Assembly: GCA_030643125.1 (NCBI GenBank)
Contig: DAOWML010000129.1
Coordinates: forward strand, 1-6,778
Reading direction: 5' to 3'
DNA from: Bacteroidales bacterium
GTDB taxonomy: Bacteria; Bacteroidota; Bacteroidia; Bacteroidales; UBA12077
DNA: 6,778 bases
Shown: piece after piece, positions 1 to 5,227 of the stretch
How positions within the stretch are numbered: the stretch's first letter is position 1
How the letters are laid out: every line of letters starts with the position of its first letter
Position numbers and translations under genes: made by a program
Notes under the pieces: generated by a model
Databases searched by the model: none
Told to the model about the DNA's origin: nothing
Seen by the model: only the letters and a program-made list of their open reading frames with translations

Positions 1-1616
1 AACGGATATTTATAACTCGTAGGGGGCAGGAAACATTCTTTTACAGTACGTGGTGAAAACCAGCGTAATAAATTTAGTTTCGAAACTGCTTTATCGTTTG
101 TTCCCGATCCACGGGCACCACCAAATGGTTGTTGGGTAACAACTGCTCCTGTTGGCTTATCGTTAATATAGAAATTACCTGCTGCATGCTCCAGCTTTTT
201 CATGGTATACTCAATTACATAACGATCTTTTGAGAAAATTGATCCTGTTAAAGCATACATTGATGTTTTATCAACCAGTTCAACAGTTTCTTCAAATTTA
301 TTGTGATCGTAGATATAAATGGTAAGTATCGGTCCAAACAATTCTTCTTCCATGGTTACATAATGTGGATCTTTAGTAATAATTATAGTTGGTTCAATAA
401 AATATCCTTTCGATTTATCATAATTCCCACCATGAATAATTTCCACTTCCTTATCCTGTTTTGCTCGATCAATAAAGCCTGAAAGTTTGTCAAAAGAAGC
501 TTCATCAATAACAGCATTTACGAAATTCGAGAAATCTTCCACAGTCCCCATTTTCATGGTTTCCATATCACATTTAATTTCGCAAAGCACTTCGTCCCAT
601 AAATTATCCGGAATATAAGCACGCGAAACTGCCGAACATTTCTGACCCTGATATTCAAAAGCACCACGAGTAAGAGCCGTTGCAACCTGAATTGCATTAG
701 CCGATTCATGAGCTAATACAAAGTTTTTACCACCGGTTTCACCAACAACCCTGGGATATGATTTGTATAATGAAATATTATTTCCTATTTCTTTCCATAT
801 ATTCTGAAAAACAGATGTTGAACCTGTAAAATGGATTCCTGCAAAATAAGGATGTGAGAAAATGATCTTTCCTGCAACAGGGCCTGAAACAAAAACAAGA
901 TTAATTACGCCATCAGGCAATCCGGCTTCCATAAAAATTTCCATAATAATTCGTGCTGAATATATTTGTGTATTGGAAGGTTTCCAAACTACTGTATTAC
1001 CCATCATTGCCGGAGCCGAAGGTAAGTTTCCTGCAATTGCCGTAAAATTGAAAGGAGTTAATGCAAATACAAATCCTTCCAGTGCACGCTGCTCCATTCT
1101 GTTCCATCGTAGCTCATCAGAGTCAGGTTGTTCATTAAATATTTCGGTCATATACTGAACATTAAATCTGAGAAAATCAGCTAGTTCACATGCAGCATCT
1201 ATCTCTGCCTGGTGTGCCGACTTCGATTGTCCTAGCATAGTAGCGGCATTAATTCGAGCACGATATGGCCCTGAAATCATACCTGCGGCACGTAAAAATA
1301 TAGATGCTCTTTGTTTCCACGACATACTTGACCACTTTTCGCGTGCGTTCAGTGCAGAATCAATTGCATCCTTTATGTGTGTTTCATCTCCACGATGGTA
1401 ATACCCTAACAAATGCTGATGATCATGTGGCGGATGTATTTCTATTTTTTTATCTGTACGAACTTCTTTGCCATCGATAATCATAGGAATATCTACAACA
1501 TTTGAGCGAGACCATTCAATGGCTTTAATTAAATTTTCTCTCTCCGGCGACCCTTTTTTGTAAGTTAAAACCGGTTCGTTTTTAGCCGGAGGAGCAAAGT
1601 ATAAACTCTTTTGCAT
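1..1616 (-). CDS. pruA: Delta-1-pyrroline-5-carboxylate dehydrogenase (L-glutamate gamma-semialdehyde dehydrogenase), 3' end cut by window edge
   Basis: Second step of proline catabolism in the cytoplasm: oxidises glutamate semialdehyde, the open form of pyrroline-5-carboxylate, to glutamate with NAD+. Read on the minus strand, the frame is open for 538 codons from ATG at 1616-1614 (protein begins MQKSLYFAPPAKNEPVL) to the left edge. The last residues seen are SYKYP, and relatives of about 540-545 aa stop a few residues later, so only the extreme C-terminus is missing. Aldehyde dehydrogenase landmarks are in place: TPFNFTAIAGN with Asn190, WKPS with Lys212 (cofactor binding), GETGGK with general-base Glu293, GQKCSAVSRAY with nucleophile Cys327, EELFGP with Phe427, and QPFGGARGSGTNDK near the end. 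The Glu-Cys spacing of 34 equals that of classical ALDHs. This is the stand-alone dehydrogenase type, with no proline dehydrogenase domain fused at the N-terminus. It is transcribed divergently from ppnP. No frameshift is seen. The start is well supported because the N-terminus matches the family and no ATG lies closely upstream in frame. Confidence 0.95.
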   Translation of the reverse strand, partial: MQKSLYFAPPAKNEPVLTYKKGSPERENLIKAIEWSRSNVVDIPMIIDGKEVRTDKKIEIHPPHDHQHLLGYYHRGDETHIKDAIDSALNAREKWSSMSWKQRASIFLRAAGMISGPYRARINAATMLGQSKSAHQAEIDAACELADFLRFNVQYMTEIFNEQPDSDELRWNRMEQRALEGFVFALTPFNFTAIAGNLPSAPAMMGNTVVWKPSNTQIYSARIIMEIFMEAGLPDGVINLVFVSGPVAGKIIFSHPYFAGIHFTGSTSVFQNIWKEIGNNISLYKSYPRVVGETGGKNFVLAHESANAIQVATALTRGAFEYQGQKCSAVSRAYIPDNLWDEVLCEIKCDMETMKMGTVEDFSNFVNAVIDEASFDKLSGFIDRAKQDKEVEIIHGGNYDKSKGYFIEPTIIITKDPHYVTMEEELFGPILTIYIYDHNKFEETVELVDKTSMYALTGSIFSKDRYVIEYTMKKLEHAAGNFYINDKPTGAVVTQQPFGGARGSGTNDKAVSKLNLLRWFSPRTVKECFLPPTSYKYP

Positions 1617-1670
1617 TTTATTTATATTTTTTTATTTGTTAAACATTTTTTATTTTCATAAAGCGTTATG

Positions 1671-1703
1671 CAAATATATACATATCGACTTAATAAAAAA
1701 CAA
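1671..1703 (-). promoter_or_regulatory. Candidate Bacteroidota-type promoter for pruA
   Basis: On the minus strand, TATATTTG (1678 to 1671) matches the Bacteroidota -7 consensus TAnnTTTG exactly. A TTG at 1703-1701, within TCTTGT, could serve as the -33 element, but the 22-bp gap is slightly long. Transcription would start near 1664-1666, leaving a leader of about 50 nt before the ATG at 1616. The leader is A/T-rich with no clear Shine-Dalgarno, which is usual in this phylum. In DNA this AT-rich a chance match is possible; position and orientation support the call. Confidence 0.5.
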
Positions 1704-1738
1704 GATTTTAATCATGTTAAAACAATAAGTAAAATCCT

Positions 1739-1746
1739 TATTTTTG
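1739..1746 (+). promoter_or_regulatory. Candidate Bacteroidota-type -7 promoter element for ppnP
   Basis: TATTTTTG fits TAnnTTTG exactly and ends 27 bp before the ppnP start codon, so the leader would be about 20 nt. No good -33 TTG is seen at the usual distance; the nearest candidate is TGTT at 1715-1718. The surrounding A/T tracts weaken the match. It faces away from the pruA element, so the 157-bp gap would hold two divergent promoters. Confidence 0.45.
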
Positions 1747-1773
1747 TTTTTTAATAACAAAAAATAACGTACT

Positions 1774-2055
1774 ATGTTTAAAACAAATGAATATTTCGAC
1801 GGAAAAGTAAAATCAATTGCTTTTGAAACTACTGAAGGTCCTGCTACAATTGGCGTTATGGCCAAAGGTGAGTACGAATTCGGAACATCTACAGTTGAGT
1901 ATATGACAGTTACTTCTGGTGTAATGGCAGTTCAGCTACCGGGCGAAACAGAATGGAAAGATTATAAAGAATTCGAAACTTTTATTGTAGATAAAAATGT
2001 AAAATTCAAGGTAAAAGTTAATGGAGATACTTCTTATCGTTGCCTTTATAAATAA
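1774..2055 (+). CDS. ppnP: Pyrimidine/purine nucleoside phosphorylase PpnP (DUF1255/YaiE family)
   Basis: Small cytoplasmic cupin-fold enzyme. The E. coli member (formerly YaiE) phosphorolyses a broad range of nucleosides (adenosine, guanosine, inosine, uridine, cytidine, thymidine, xanthosine) to free base and ribose (or deoxyribose) 1-phosphate. The 93-aa product has the family's usual length (E. coli 94 aa) and its conserved blocks in order: NEYFDGKVKSI (residues 5-15), GVMAKGEYEFGTSTVEYMTVTSG (about 27-49, the beta-barrel core), QLPGETEWKDY (about 54-64) and the C-terminal TSYRCLYK. The start is fixed because the family begins MxxxNEYF. There is no strong Shine-Dalgarno upstream (AACGTACT before ATG), which is normal for Bacteroidota. 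It is monocistronic: a divergent gene lies upstream and a hairpin terminator follows 26 bp after the stop. Its neighbours do not suggest a dedicated nucleoside salvage operon. Confidence 0.93.
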   Translation: MFKTNEYFDGKVKSIAFETTEGPATIGVMAKGEYEFGTSTVEYMTVTSGVMAVQLPGETEWKDYKEFETFIVDKNVKFKVKVNGDTSYRCLYK

Positions 2056-2081
2056 GCGGAATTCTAAGGAAAAATATGTTT

Positions 2082-2119
2082 AAAATACAATGAGTTAAAT
2101 TTGATCATTGTATTTTTTT
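2082..2119 (+). terminator. Rho-independent-type terminator after ppnP
   Basis: Perfect 12-bp inverted repeat: AAAATACAATGA at 2082-2093 and TCATTGTATTTT at 2105-2116, with an 11-nt loop, followed by an unbroken T-run through 2119. It starts 26 bp after the ppnP stop. The stem is AT-rich, so termination strength is uncertain. The A-run on the left arm means it could also act on the minus strand. Confidence 0.75.
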
Positions 2120-2127
2120 GTTTAATG

Positions 2128-2150
2128 GCGATATGTTTATATTCGCATAT
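2128..2150 (+). promoter_or_regulatory. Candidate promoter/operator dyad of the ModE-like gene
   Basis: An imperfect dyad, GCGATAT (2128-2134), GTTT spacer, ATATTCGC (2139-2146), sits 25 bp upstream of the regulator's start codon. A second symmetric pair overlaps it: ATATG at 2131-2135 and CATAT at 2146-2150. The CG-edged, TATA-containing half-sites resemble the ModE operator style of E. coli (CGnTATAT arms around a short spacer), though not exactly. TATGTTTA at 2132-2139 is one base from the TAnnTTTG -7 element, so a bound regulator would cover the promoter. Autoregulation is inferred. Confidence 0.35.
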
Positions 2151-2171
2151 AGAATTTAAAGCATTAATATC

Positions 2172-2549
2172 ATGGCAGGACCTAAAGGATCAAAATATTT
2201 TGATATTTTTCTGAAATTTAAAGTGTGGTTGGAAAACACGGATGGAGAAAGTATTTTAGGTGATGGAAGATTTGAATTAATATATTGTATTGATCAGTTA
2301 GGATCGCTAAAGGCCGCCGCCGATAAAATGGGTATTAGTTATAGGAAAGCCTGGGGAAATATAAAAGATGCTGAAGAAAAACTAGGGTTTTTACTTGTAG
2401 AGAAGCGTCGTGGGGGACAGCATGGTGGAAGTTCTGTTCTTACCCCGGAGGGAAAGAAATTAATTGAAGCATATAAGGAATTATTAATTGAATTTGATGA
2501 TGCGATTTATCAGATAACAAAAAAGTTTTTTAATAAAGTGAATGAATAG
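2172..2549 (+). CDS. ModE-like winged helix-turn-helix transcriptional regulator, DNA-binding domain only
   Basis: A 125-aa DNA-binding protein matching the N-terminal domain of ModE, the molybdate-responsive regulator, which belongs to the LysR-type winged-helix superfamily. Visible parts: a dimerisation-type N-terminal helix with FKVWLENTDGESILGDGRFELI (about 16-37); the helix-turn-helix GSLKAAADKMGISYRKAW (44-61); and the wing plus following helix, LLVEKRRGGQHGGSSVLTPEGKKLIEAY (about 74-101). E. coli ModE is about 262 aa because two molybdate-binding Mop domains follow. Here the protein ends after a short helix, so it lacks a known ligand site. Such one-domain ModE homologues are common in anaerobes and Bacteroidota, and are sometimes encoded with molybdate/tungstate transport or molybdoenzyme genes, none of which is in this window. 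It is transcribed alone, with a terminator upstream and a 247-bp gap before the permeases. The start ATG fits the family N-terminus; only a weak AAAG lies upstream. The family call is firm and the regulon is unknown. Confidence 0.88.
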   Translation: MAGPKGSKYFDIFLKFKVWLENTDGESILGDGRFELIYCIDQLGSLKAAADKMGISYRKAWGNIKDAEEKLGFLLVEKRRGGQHGGSSVLTPEGKKLIEAYKELLIEFDDAIYQITKKFFNKVNE

Positions 2550-2561
2550 ATTTTAATTTGC

Positions 2562-2587
2562 CACTTCAAGCACTAAGGTGTTTTCTT
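2562..2587 (+). terminator. Weak possible terminator after the ModE-like gene
   Basis: CACTT (2562-2566) can pair with AAGGTG (2575-2580) if one G bulges, with an 8-nt loop, and TTTTCTT follows. It begins 13 bp after the stop codon. The stem is only 5 bp, so this is suggestive at best; read-through into the permease leader cannot be excluded. Confidence 0.3.
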
Positions 2588-2632
2588 AGACATACTATTT
2601 TAGGATATACGTAAGTTATTAAATAGTTAACC

Positions 2633-2670
2633 TTGTTCGATTTCGTACGGTTTTGCACATAAGCGAACAA
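2633..2670. promoter_or_regulatory. Inverted repeat, candidate activator-binding site for the permease operon
   Basis: TTGTTCG at 2633-2639 and CGAACAA at 2664-2670 form a perfect 7-bp inverted repeat with 24 bp between. A palindromic CGTACG at 2644-2649 sits inside, its CG two helical turns (20 bp) from the right-hand arm's CG. CG-containing half-sites stand out in this AT-rich leader. The centre lies about 145 bp before the start codon and about 100 bp before the start point predicted from the -24/-12-like element, a typical distance for a sigma-54 enhancer-binding regulator. The binding protein is unknown and the function is inferred. Confidence 0.35.
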
Positions 2671-2688
2671 TTACCTCATACTTTCAAG

Positions 2689-2698
2689 CGTTTAAACG
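2689..2698. repeat. 10-bp perfect palindrome CGTTTAAACG
   Basis: A perfect palindrome with no spacer in the permease leader. It could be half of a regulator site or chance; its CG edges resemble the nearby inverted-repeat arms. No function is claimed. Confidence 0.4.
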
Positions 2699-2716
2699 AC
2701 TCACAATCAATAAGTA

Positions 2717-2735
2717 ATATTATATGGTATAATAT
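2717..2735. repeat. AT-rich perfect hairpin in the permease leader
   Basis: ATATTATA (2717-2724) and TATAATAT (2728-2735) pair perfectly around a 3-nt TGG loop. There is no T-run afterwards, so it is not a standard terminator. The right arm contains TATAAT and overlaps the -24/-12-like element, so it may reflect promoter sequence and not an RNA structure. Confidence 0.45.
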
Positions 2736-2740
2736 GTGTT
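2725..2740 (+). promoter_or_regulatory. Degenerate -24/-12 (sigma-54-like) promoter candidate for the permease operon
   Basis: TGGTATAATATGTGTT aligns with the sigma-54 consensus TGGYAY-N6-TTGCW at the correct spacing. The -24 half TGGTAT fits fully. The -12 half reads GTGTT in place of TTGCW, so the invariant GC is GT, a real weakness. The predicted start would be near 2751, giving a leader of about 46 nt with the Shine-Dalgarno near its end. In Bacteroidota, tandem permeases of this kind often lie beside sigma-54 activator/histidine-kinase genes, which makes the reading plausible. TATAAT at 2728-2733 is an alternative sigma-70-style reading, but no -35 is seen. Confidence 0.3.
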
Positions 2741-2783
2741 ATGGCTACACAATTAGTTATAGAAATAAAGTATTATAACATAA

Positions 2784-2790
2784 AAGGAGT
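2784..2790 (+). promoter_or_regulatory. Strong Shine-Dalgarno of the first permease
   Basis: AAGGAGT ends 6 bp before the ATG at 2797. It is the only near-consensus ribosome binding site in the window; pruA, ppnP, the ModE-like gene and the second permease have none. It fixes the permease start. Confidence 0.8.
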
Positions 2791-2796
2791 AATAAT

Positions 2797-5208
2797 ATGT
2801 TTATTAATTATTTAAAAATAGCCTTTAGGCAACTACTTGCAAAAAAAGTATTTTCCATAATTAATATTACCGGATTAGCTATAGGATTTGCTTGTACGGC
2901 TATAATATTCTTATGGGTTAAAGATGAGCTTAGTTTTGATGATTTTCATAAAAATAAAGACCAAATTTACAGGATTTTAGTTAAAGTAGAGGGATTGAAA
3001 GACGGTATAGACGAAACCATGGCAATTACACCAGGCAAACTTTCAAAATCCATTAAAAGTGAAATGCCGGAGGTAAAATATGTTACCCGAAATAACCAAA
3101 ATTTCAGAGCTCCTTTTAAGTATAAAGAAAAAGGTTTTTACGAGGATAAAGTATTTCAGGTCGATAATGATTTTTTTAAAATGTTTTCATTTAAAATAAT
3201 AAAAGGTAACTCCGAAAAACCTTTTACCAATATTAATGATATAGTTATTTCCCGAAGAATAGCAAGGAAATATTTTGGAGAAGAAGACCCTGTAGGAAAA
3301 ATACTTATCAGTAATTTTGGAAATGAATATAATGTAAGTGCCGTGATTGAAAATATGCCTGCTAACTCTCAGATGCAAATGGATATTTTACAATCGCATA
3401 TGAGTTCAGAAAAATACTGGAAATCGGGTTATAGTTGGTCGAATTATCTTTACGAGACTTATATTATGATAAATGACAAAGCCGACCCATACGCTATTGC
3501 CGGAAAAATTGGAAGCCTTCTCAATAAACATAATGTCATTCCAAATCTTCATGTCAATGTAACTTTACAACCCTTATCAGATATTTACCTTAATCCTGAT
3601 ATAACAAACAGCGATACTTTAACAAGTGATAAAAAGTATATTAATATTTTTTCAATAATTGCTTTGGGTATTCTTTTAATTGCCTGCATTAATTTTGTTA
3701 ATATTTCAACTGCAAATTCTATTTCACGCTCCAAAGAAATTGGTATTCGCAAGGTTCTGGGTTCAGGGAGAAAAAATCTGATTAAGCAATTTATGAGCGA
3801 ATTTGCCATTTTAACATTTATTGCAGCTTTGTTATCTTTGTTAATACTGGAAATAGCATTACCCTATTTTAACTATTTTACCGGTAAAGAATTATTTCTT
3901 AATCCGGGGTTTTATATTGCTTTTTTTATTATAGTGATTTTAACCGCATTATTAGGTGGCAGTTATCCTGCTTTTTATCTGTCTACATATTCTCCCGAAC
4001 GCATATTAAAAAATAAATTTACAGATAAAAAATATGGCATATCATTAAGAAGTGCTTTGGTTGTTTTTCAATTCTCAATATCAATTTTGCTAATTATCAG
4101 TACAATAATTGTTAACAATCAGCTATCTTTTATCCAAAACAAAAAACTGGGTTTCGATAAGGAAAATGTTTTATATATACCTGCAAAAGGAGATTTGTCA
4201 GAGAAATTTAAAAGCGCTAAAGAGCAATTACTAAAATATACTAATATTACAAATGTATCGATGAAAGAATGCCCCCCTACCGAAACTTTAAGCAGTAGTT
4301 TTGTTACATGGGATGAGCATAAAGAACAAAACATTACCCTTAGACTTATGCAAGTAACACCTGGCTATTTTGGTTCAATGAATATTAAATTAATAGCCGG
4401 GCGATTATTTTCTGAAGATTTAGCTTCCGATAAAACTGCATTTATTCTTAACGAAGCCGCTGTTAAATTTTTAGGCATTCAATCACATGGAGCTGCTGTT
4501 AATTTTCCAGTTATTCAAACTCCTGTTGGCAGGATAATCCACACATGGGGTCGAGATGACGAAATAATCGGAATTGTAAATAATACTCATTTTAAATCAC
4601 TGCATCATAAACTGCAACCAATAATATTTATACAATTACCACAAAGTCGTTACAGACAATTAGATTATACTGCCGGTTCAATATTAATAAGGTTTTCGGA
4701 TAATAATTTTGAAAAAGTATTATCAAACATAAAAACGGTTTGGAAAGAATATAATCCGGATTTGCCTTTTGAATATCATTTTTTAGACCAAAAAATTGAA
4801 CAGAAATACGGTTTTGAACAACGATTAAGTAAAATTTTCACGGGCTTTAGCTTACTCGCAATATTTATATCTTGTTTGGGATTATATTCTTTAATTACAT
4901 TCGTGGCTATAAACCAAACCAAAGAAATTGGTATTCGCAAAGTTATGGGGGCTTCCGTATCAGTAATAGTAATATCACTTTCAAAAGATTTTATAAAATG
5001 GGCACTTATAGCAAATATTATTTCGTGGCCAATTGCATGGTACGCCATGAATAAATGGCTGCAAGGTTTTGCTTATCGTGTTGATATTACTATACTGCCT
5101 TTTATAATAGCAGGAATATTAGCTTTACTTATTGCTTTGCTAACTGTCAGTTATCGCTCGGTAAAAGTAGCTACATCTAATCCTGTTGAGGCATTGAGAT
5201 ATGAATAA
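2797..5208 (+). CDS. ABC transporter permease, FtsX/MacB family (MacB periplasmic core plus two FtsX domains)
   Basis: An 803-aa inner-membrane permease of the type VII (MacB/LolCE/FtsX-like) ABC superfamily, whose members couple cytoplasmic ATP hydrolysis to movements of a periplasmic domain. Layout: N-terminal cytoplasmic helix then TM1 (about 18-40) with NITGLAIGFACTAIIFLW; first MacB-type periplasmic core (about 41-280), opening with DELSFDDFHKNKDQIYRI; first FtsX block with TM2 (284-304), TM3 (336-355) and TM4 (371-392); TM5 (418-440); second periplasmic domain (about 441-680); second FtsX block with TM6 (682-703), TM7 (732-750) and TM8 (764-784); C-terminus NPVEALRYE. The coupling motif appears twice, EIGIRKVLG (about 314-322) and EIGIRKVMG (about 710-718). 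Length is usual for this Bacteroidota class. No Walker A/B ATPase is present in the protein or window, so the partner ATPase is encoded elsewhere. The substrate is unknown; antimicrobial peptides, lipids or lipoproteins are possible by family. It is followed 19 bp later by a paralogue, probably in one operon. Confidence 0.92.
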   Translation: MFINYLKIAFRQLLAKKVFSIINITGLAIGFACTAIIFLWVKDELSFDDFHKNKDQIYRILVKVEGLKDGIDETMAITPGKLSKSIKSEMPEVKYVTRNNQNFRAPFKYKEKGFYEDKVFQVDNDFFKMFSFKIIKGNSEKPFTNINDIVISRRIARKYFGEEDPVGKILISNFGNEYNVSAVIENMPANSQMQMDILQSHMSSEKYWKSGYSWSNYLYETYIMINDKADPYAIAGKIGSLLNKHNVIPNLHVNVTLQPLSDIYLNPDITNSDTLTSDKKYINIFSIIALGILLIACINFVNISTANSISRSKEIGIRKVLGSGRKNLIKQFMSEFAILTFIAALLSLLILEIALPYFNYFTGKELFLNPGFYIAFFIIVILTALLGGSYPAFYLSTYSPERILKNKFTDKKYGISLRSALVVFQFSISILLIISTIIVNNQLSFIQNKKLGFDKENVLYIPAKGDLSEKFKSAKEQLLKYTNITNVSMKECPPTETLSSSFVTWDEHKEQNITLRLMQVTPGYFGSMNIKLIAGRLFSEDLASDKTAFILNEAAVKFLGIQSHGAAVNFPVIQTPVGRIIHTWGRDDEIIGIVNNTHFKSLHHKLQPIIFIQLPQSRYRQLDYTAGSILIRFSDNNFEKVLSNIKTVWKEYNPDLPFEYHFLDQKIEQKYGFEQRLSKIFTGFSLLAIFISCLGLYSLITFVAINQTKEIGIRKVMGASVSVIVISLSKDFIKWALIANIISWPIAWYAMNKWLQGFAYRVDITILPFIIAGILALLIALLTVSYRSVKVATSNPVEALRYE
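3731..3752 (+). repeat. 22-nt direct repeat, copy 1 (coupling motif of first FtsX domain)
   Basis: These 22 bases are identical to 4919-4940 in the same gene. They encode KEIGIRK (residues 313-319) before VLG. Identity at the DNA level, including all synonymous positions, exceeds what protein conservation alone requires, although codon bias in AT-rich DNA helps. Confidence 0.85.
4919..4940 (+). repeat. 22-nt direct repeat, copy 2 (coupling motif of second FtsX domain)
   Basis: Second copy of the repeat at 3731-3752, encoding KEIGIRK (residues 709-715) before VMG. The two copies are 1188 bp apart and in the same reading frame. Confidence 0.85.
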
Positions 5209-5227
5209 TTATATAAATAAGTAAAAT

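Larger units (their letters stand above)
2550..2796. other. Non-coding leader/intergenic region before the permease operon
   Basis: 247 bp without a convincing gene. In order it holds a weak hairpin after the ModE-like stop, a TTGTTCG/CGAACAA inverted repeat, a 10-bp palindrome, an AT-rich hairpin overlapping a degenerate -24/-12 element, and a strong Shine-Dalgarno. No exact TAnnTTTG element is present on the plus strand, unlike the pruA-ppnP gap, which suggests a promoter type other than the primary one. A 24-codon frame (2741-2815) overlapping the permease start is judged not to be a gene. Confidence 0.7.

Noticed and set aside
862..1158. 98-codon open frame on the plus strand
   Set aside because: Lies entirely opposite pruA, whose ALDH motifs are unmistakable on the minus strand; no recognisable protein features and no ribosome binding site.
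1656..1865. 69-codon open frame on the minus strand covering the start of ppnP and the divergent gap
   Set aside because: Antisense to ppnP and spans both candidate promoters; its product is a low-complexity translation of AT-rich DNA.
2641..2659. TCGTACGGTTTTGCA read as a sigma-54 promoter
   Set aside because: The GG of the -24 half is CG and the distance to GC is one base short, so the element fails on both sequence and spacing; it fits better as part of the inverted-repeat region.
2550..2796. Riboswitch or small RNA in the permease leader
   Set aside because: Only short AT-rich hairpins are present; no conserved aptamer-like core or terminator/antiterminator pair could be recognised.
3187..5054. 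Several 60-90 codon frames inside the first permease, mainly antisense (3187-3378, 3585-3809, 4119-4334, 4776-5048) and one sense (4872-5054)
   Set aside because: All are contained in the 803-codon permease gene and show no protein family features of their own.
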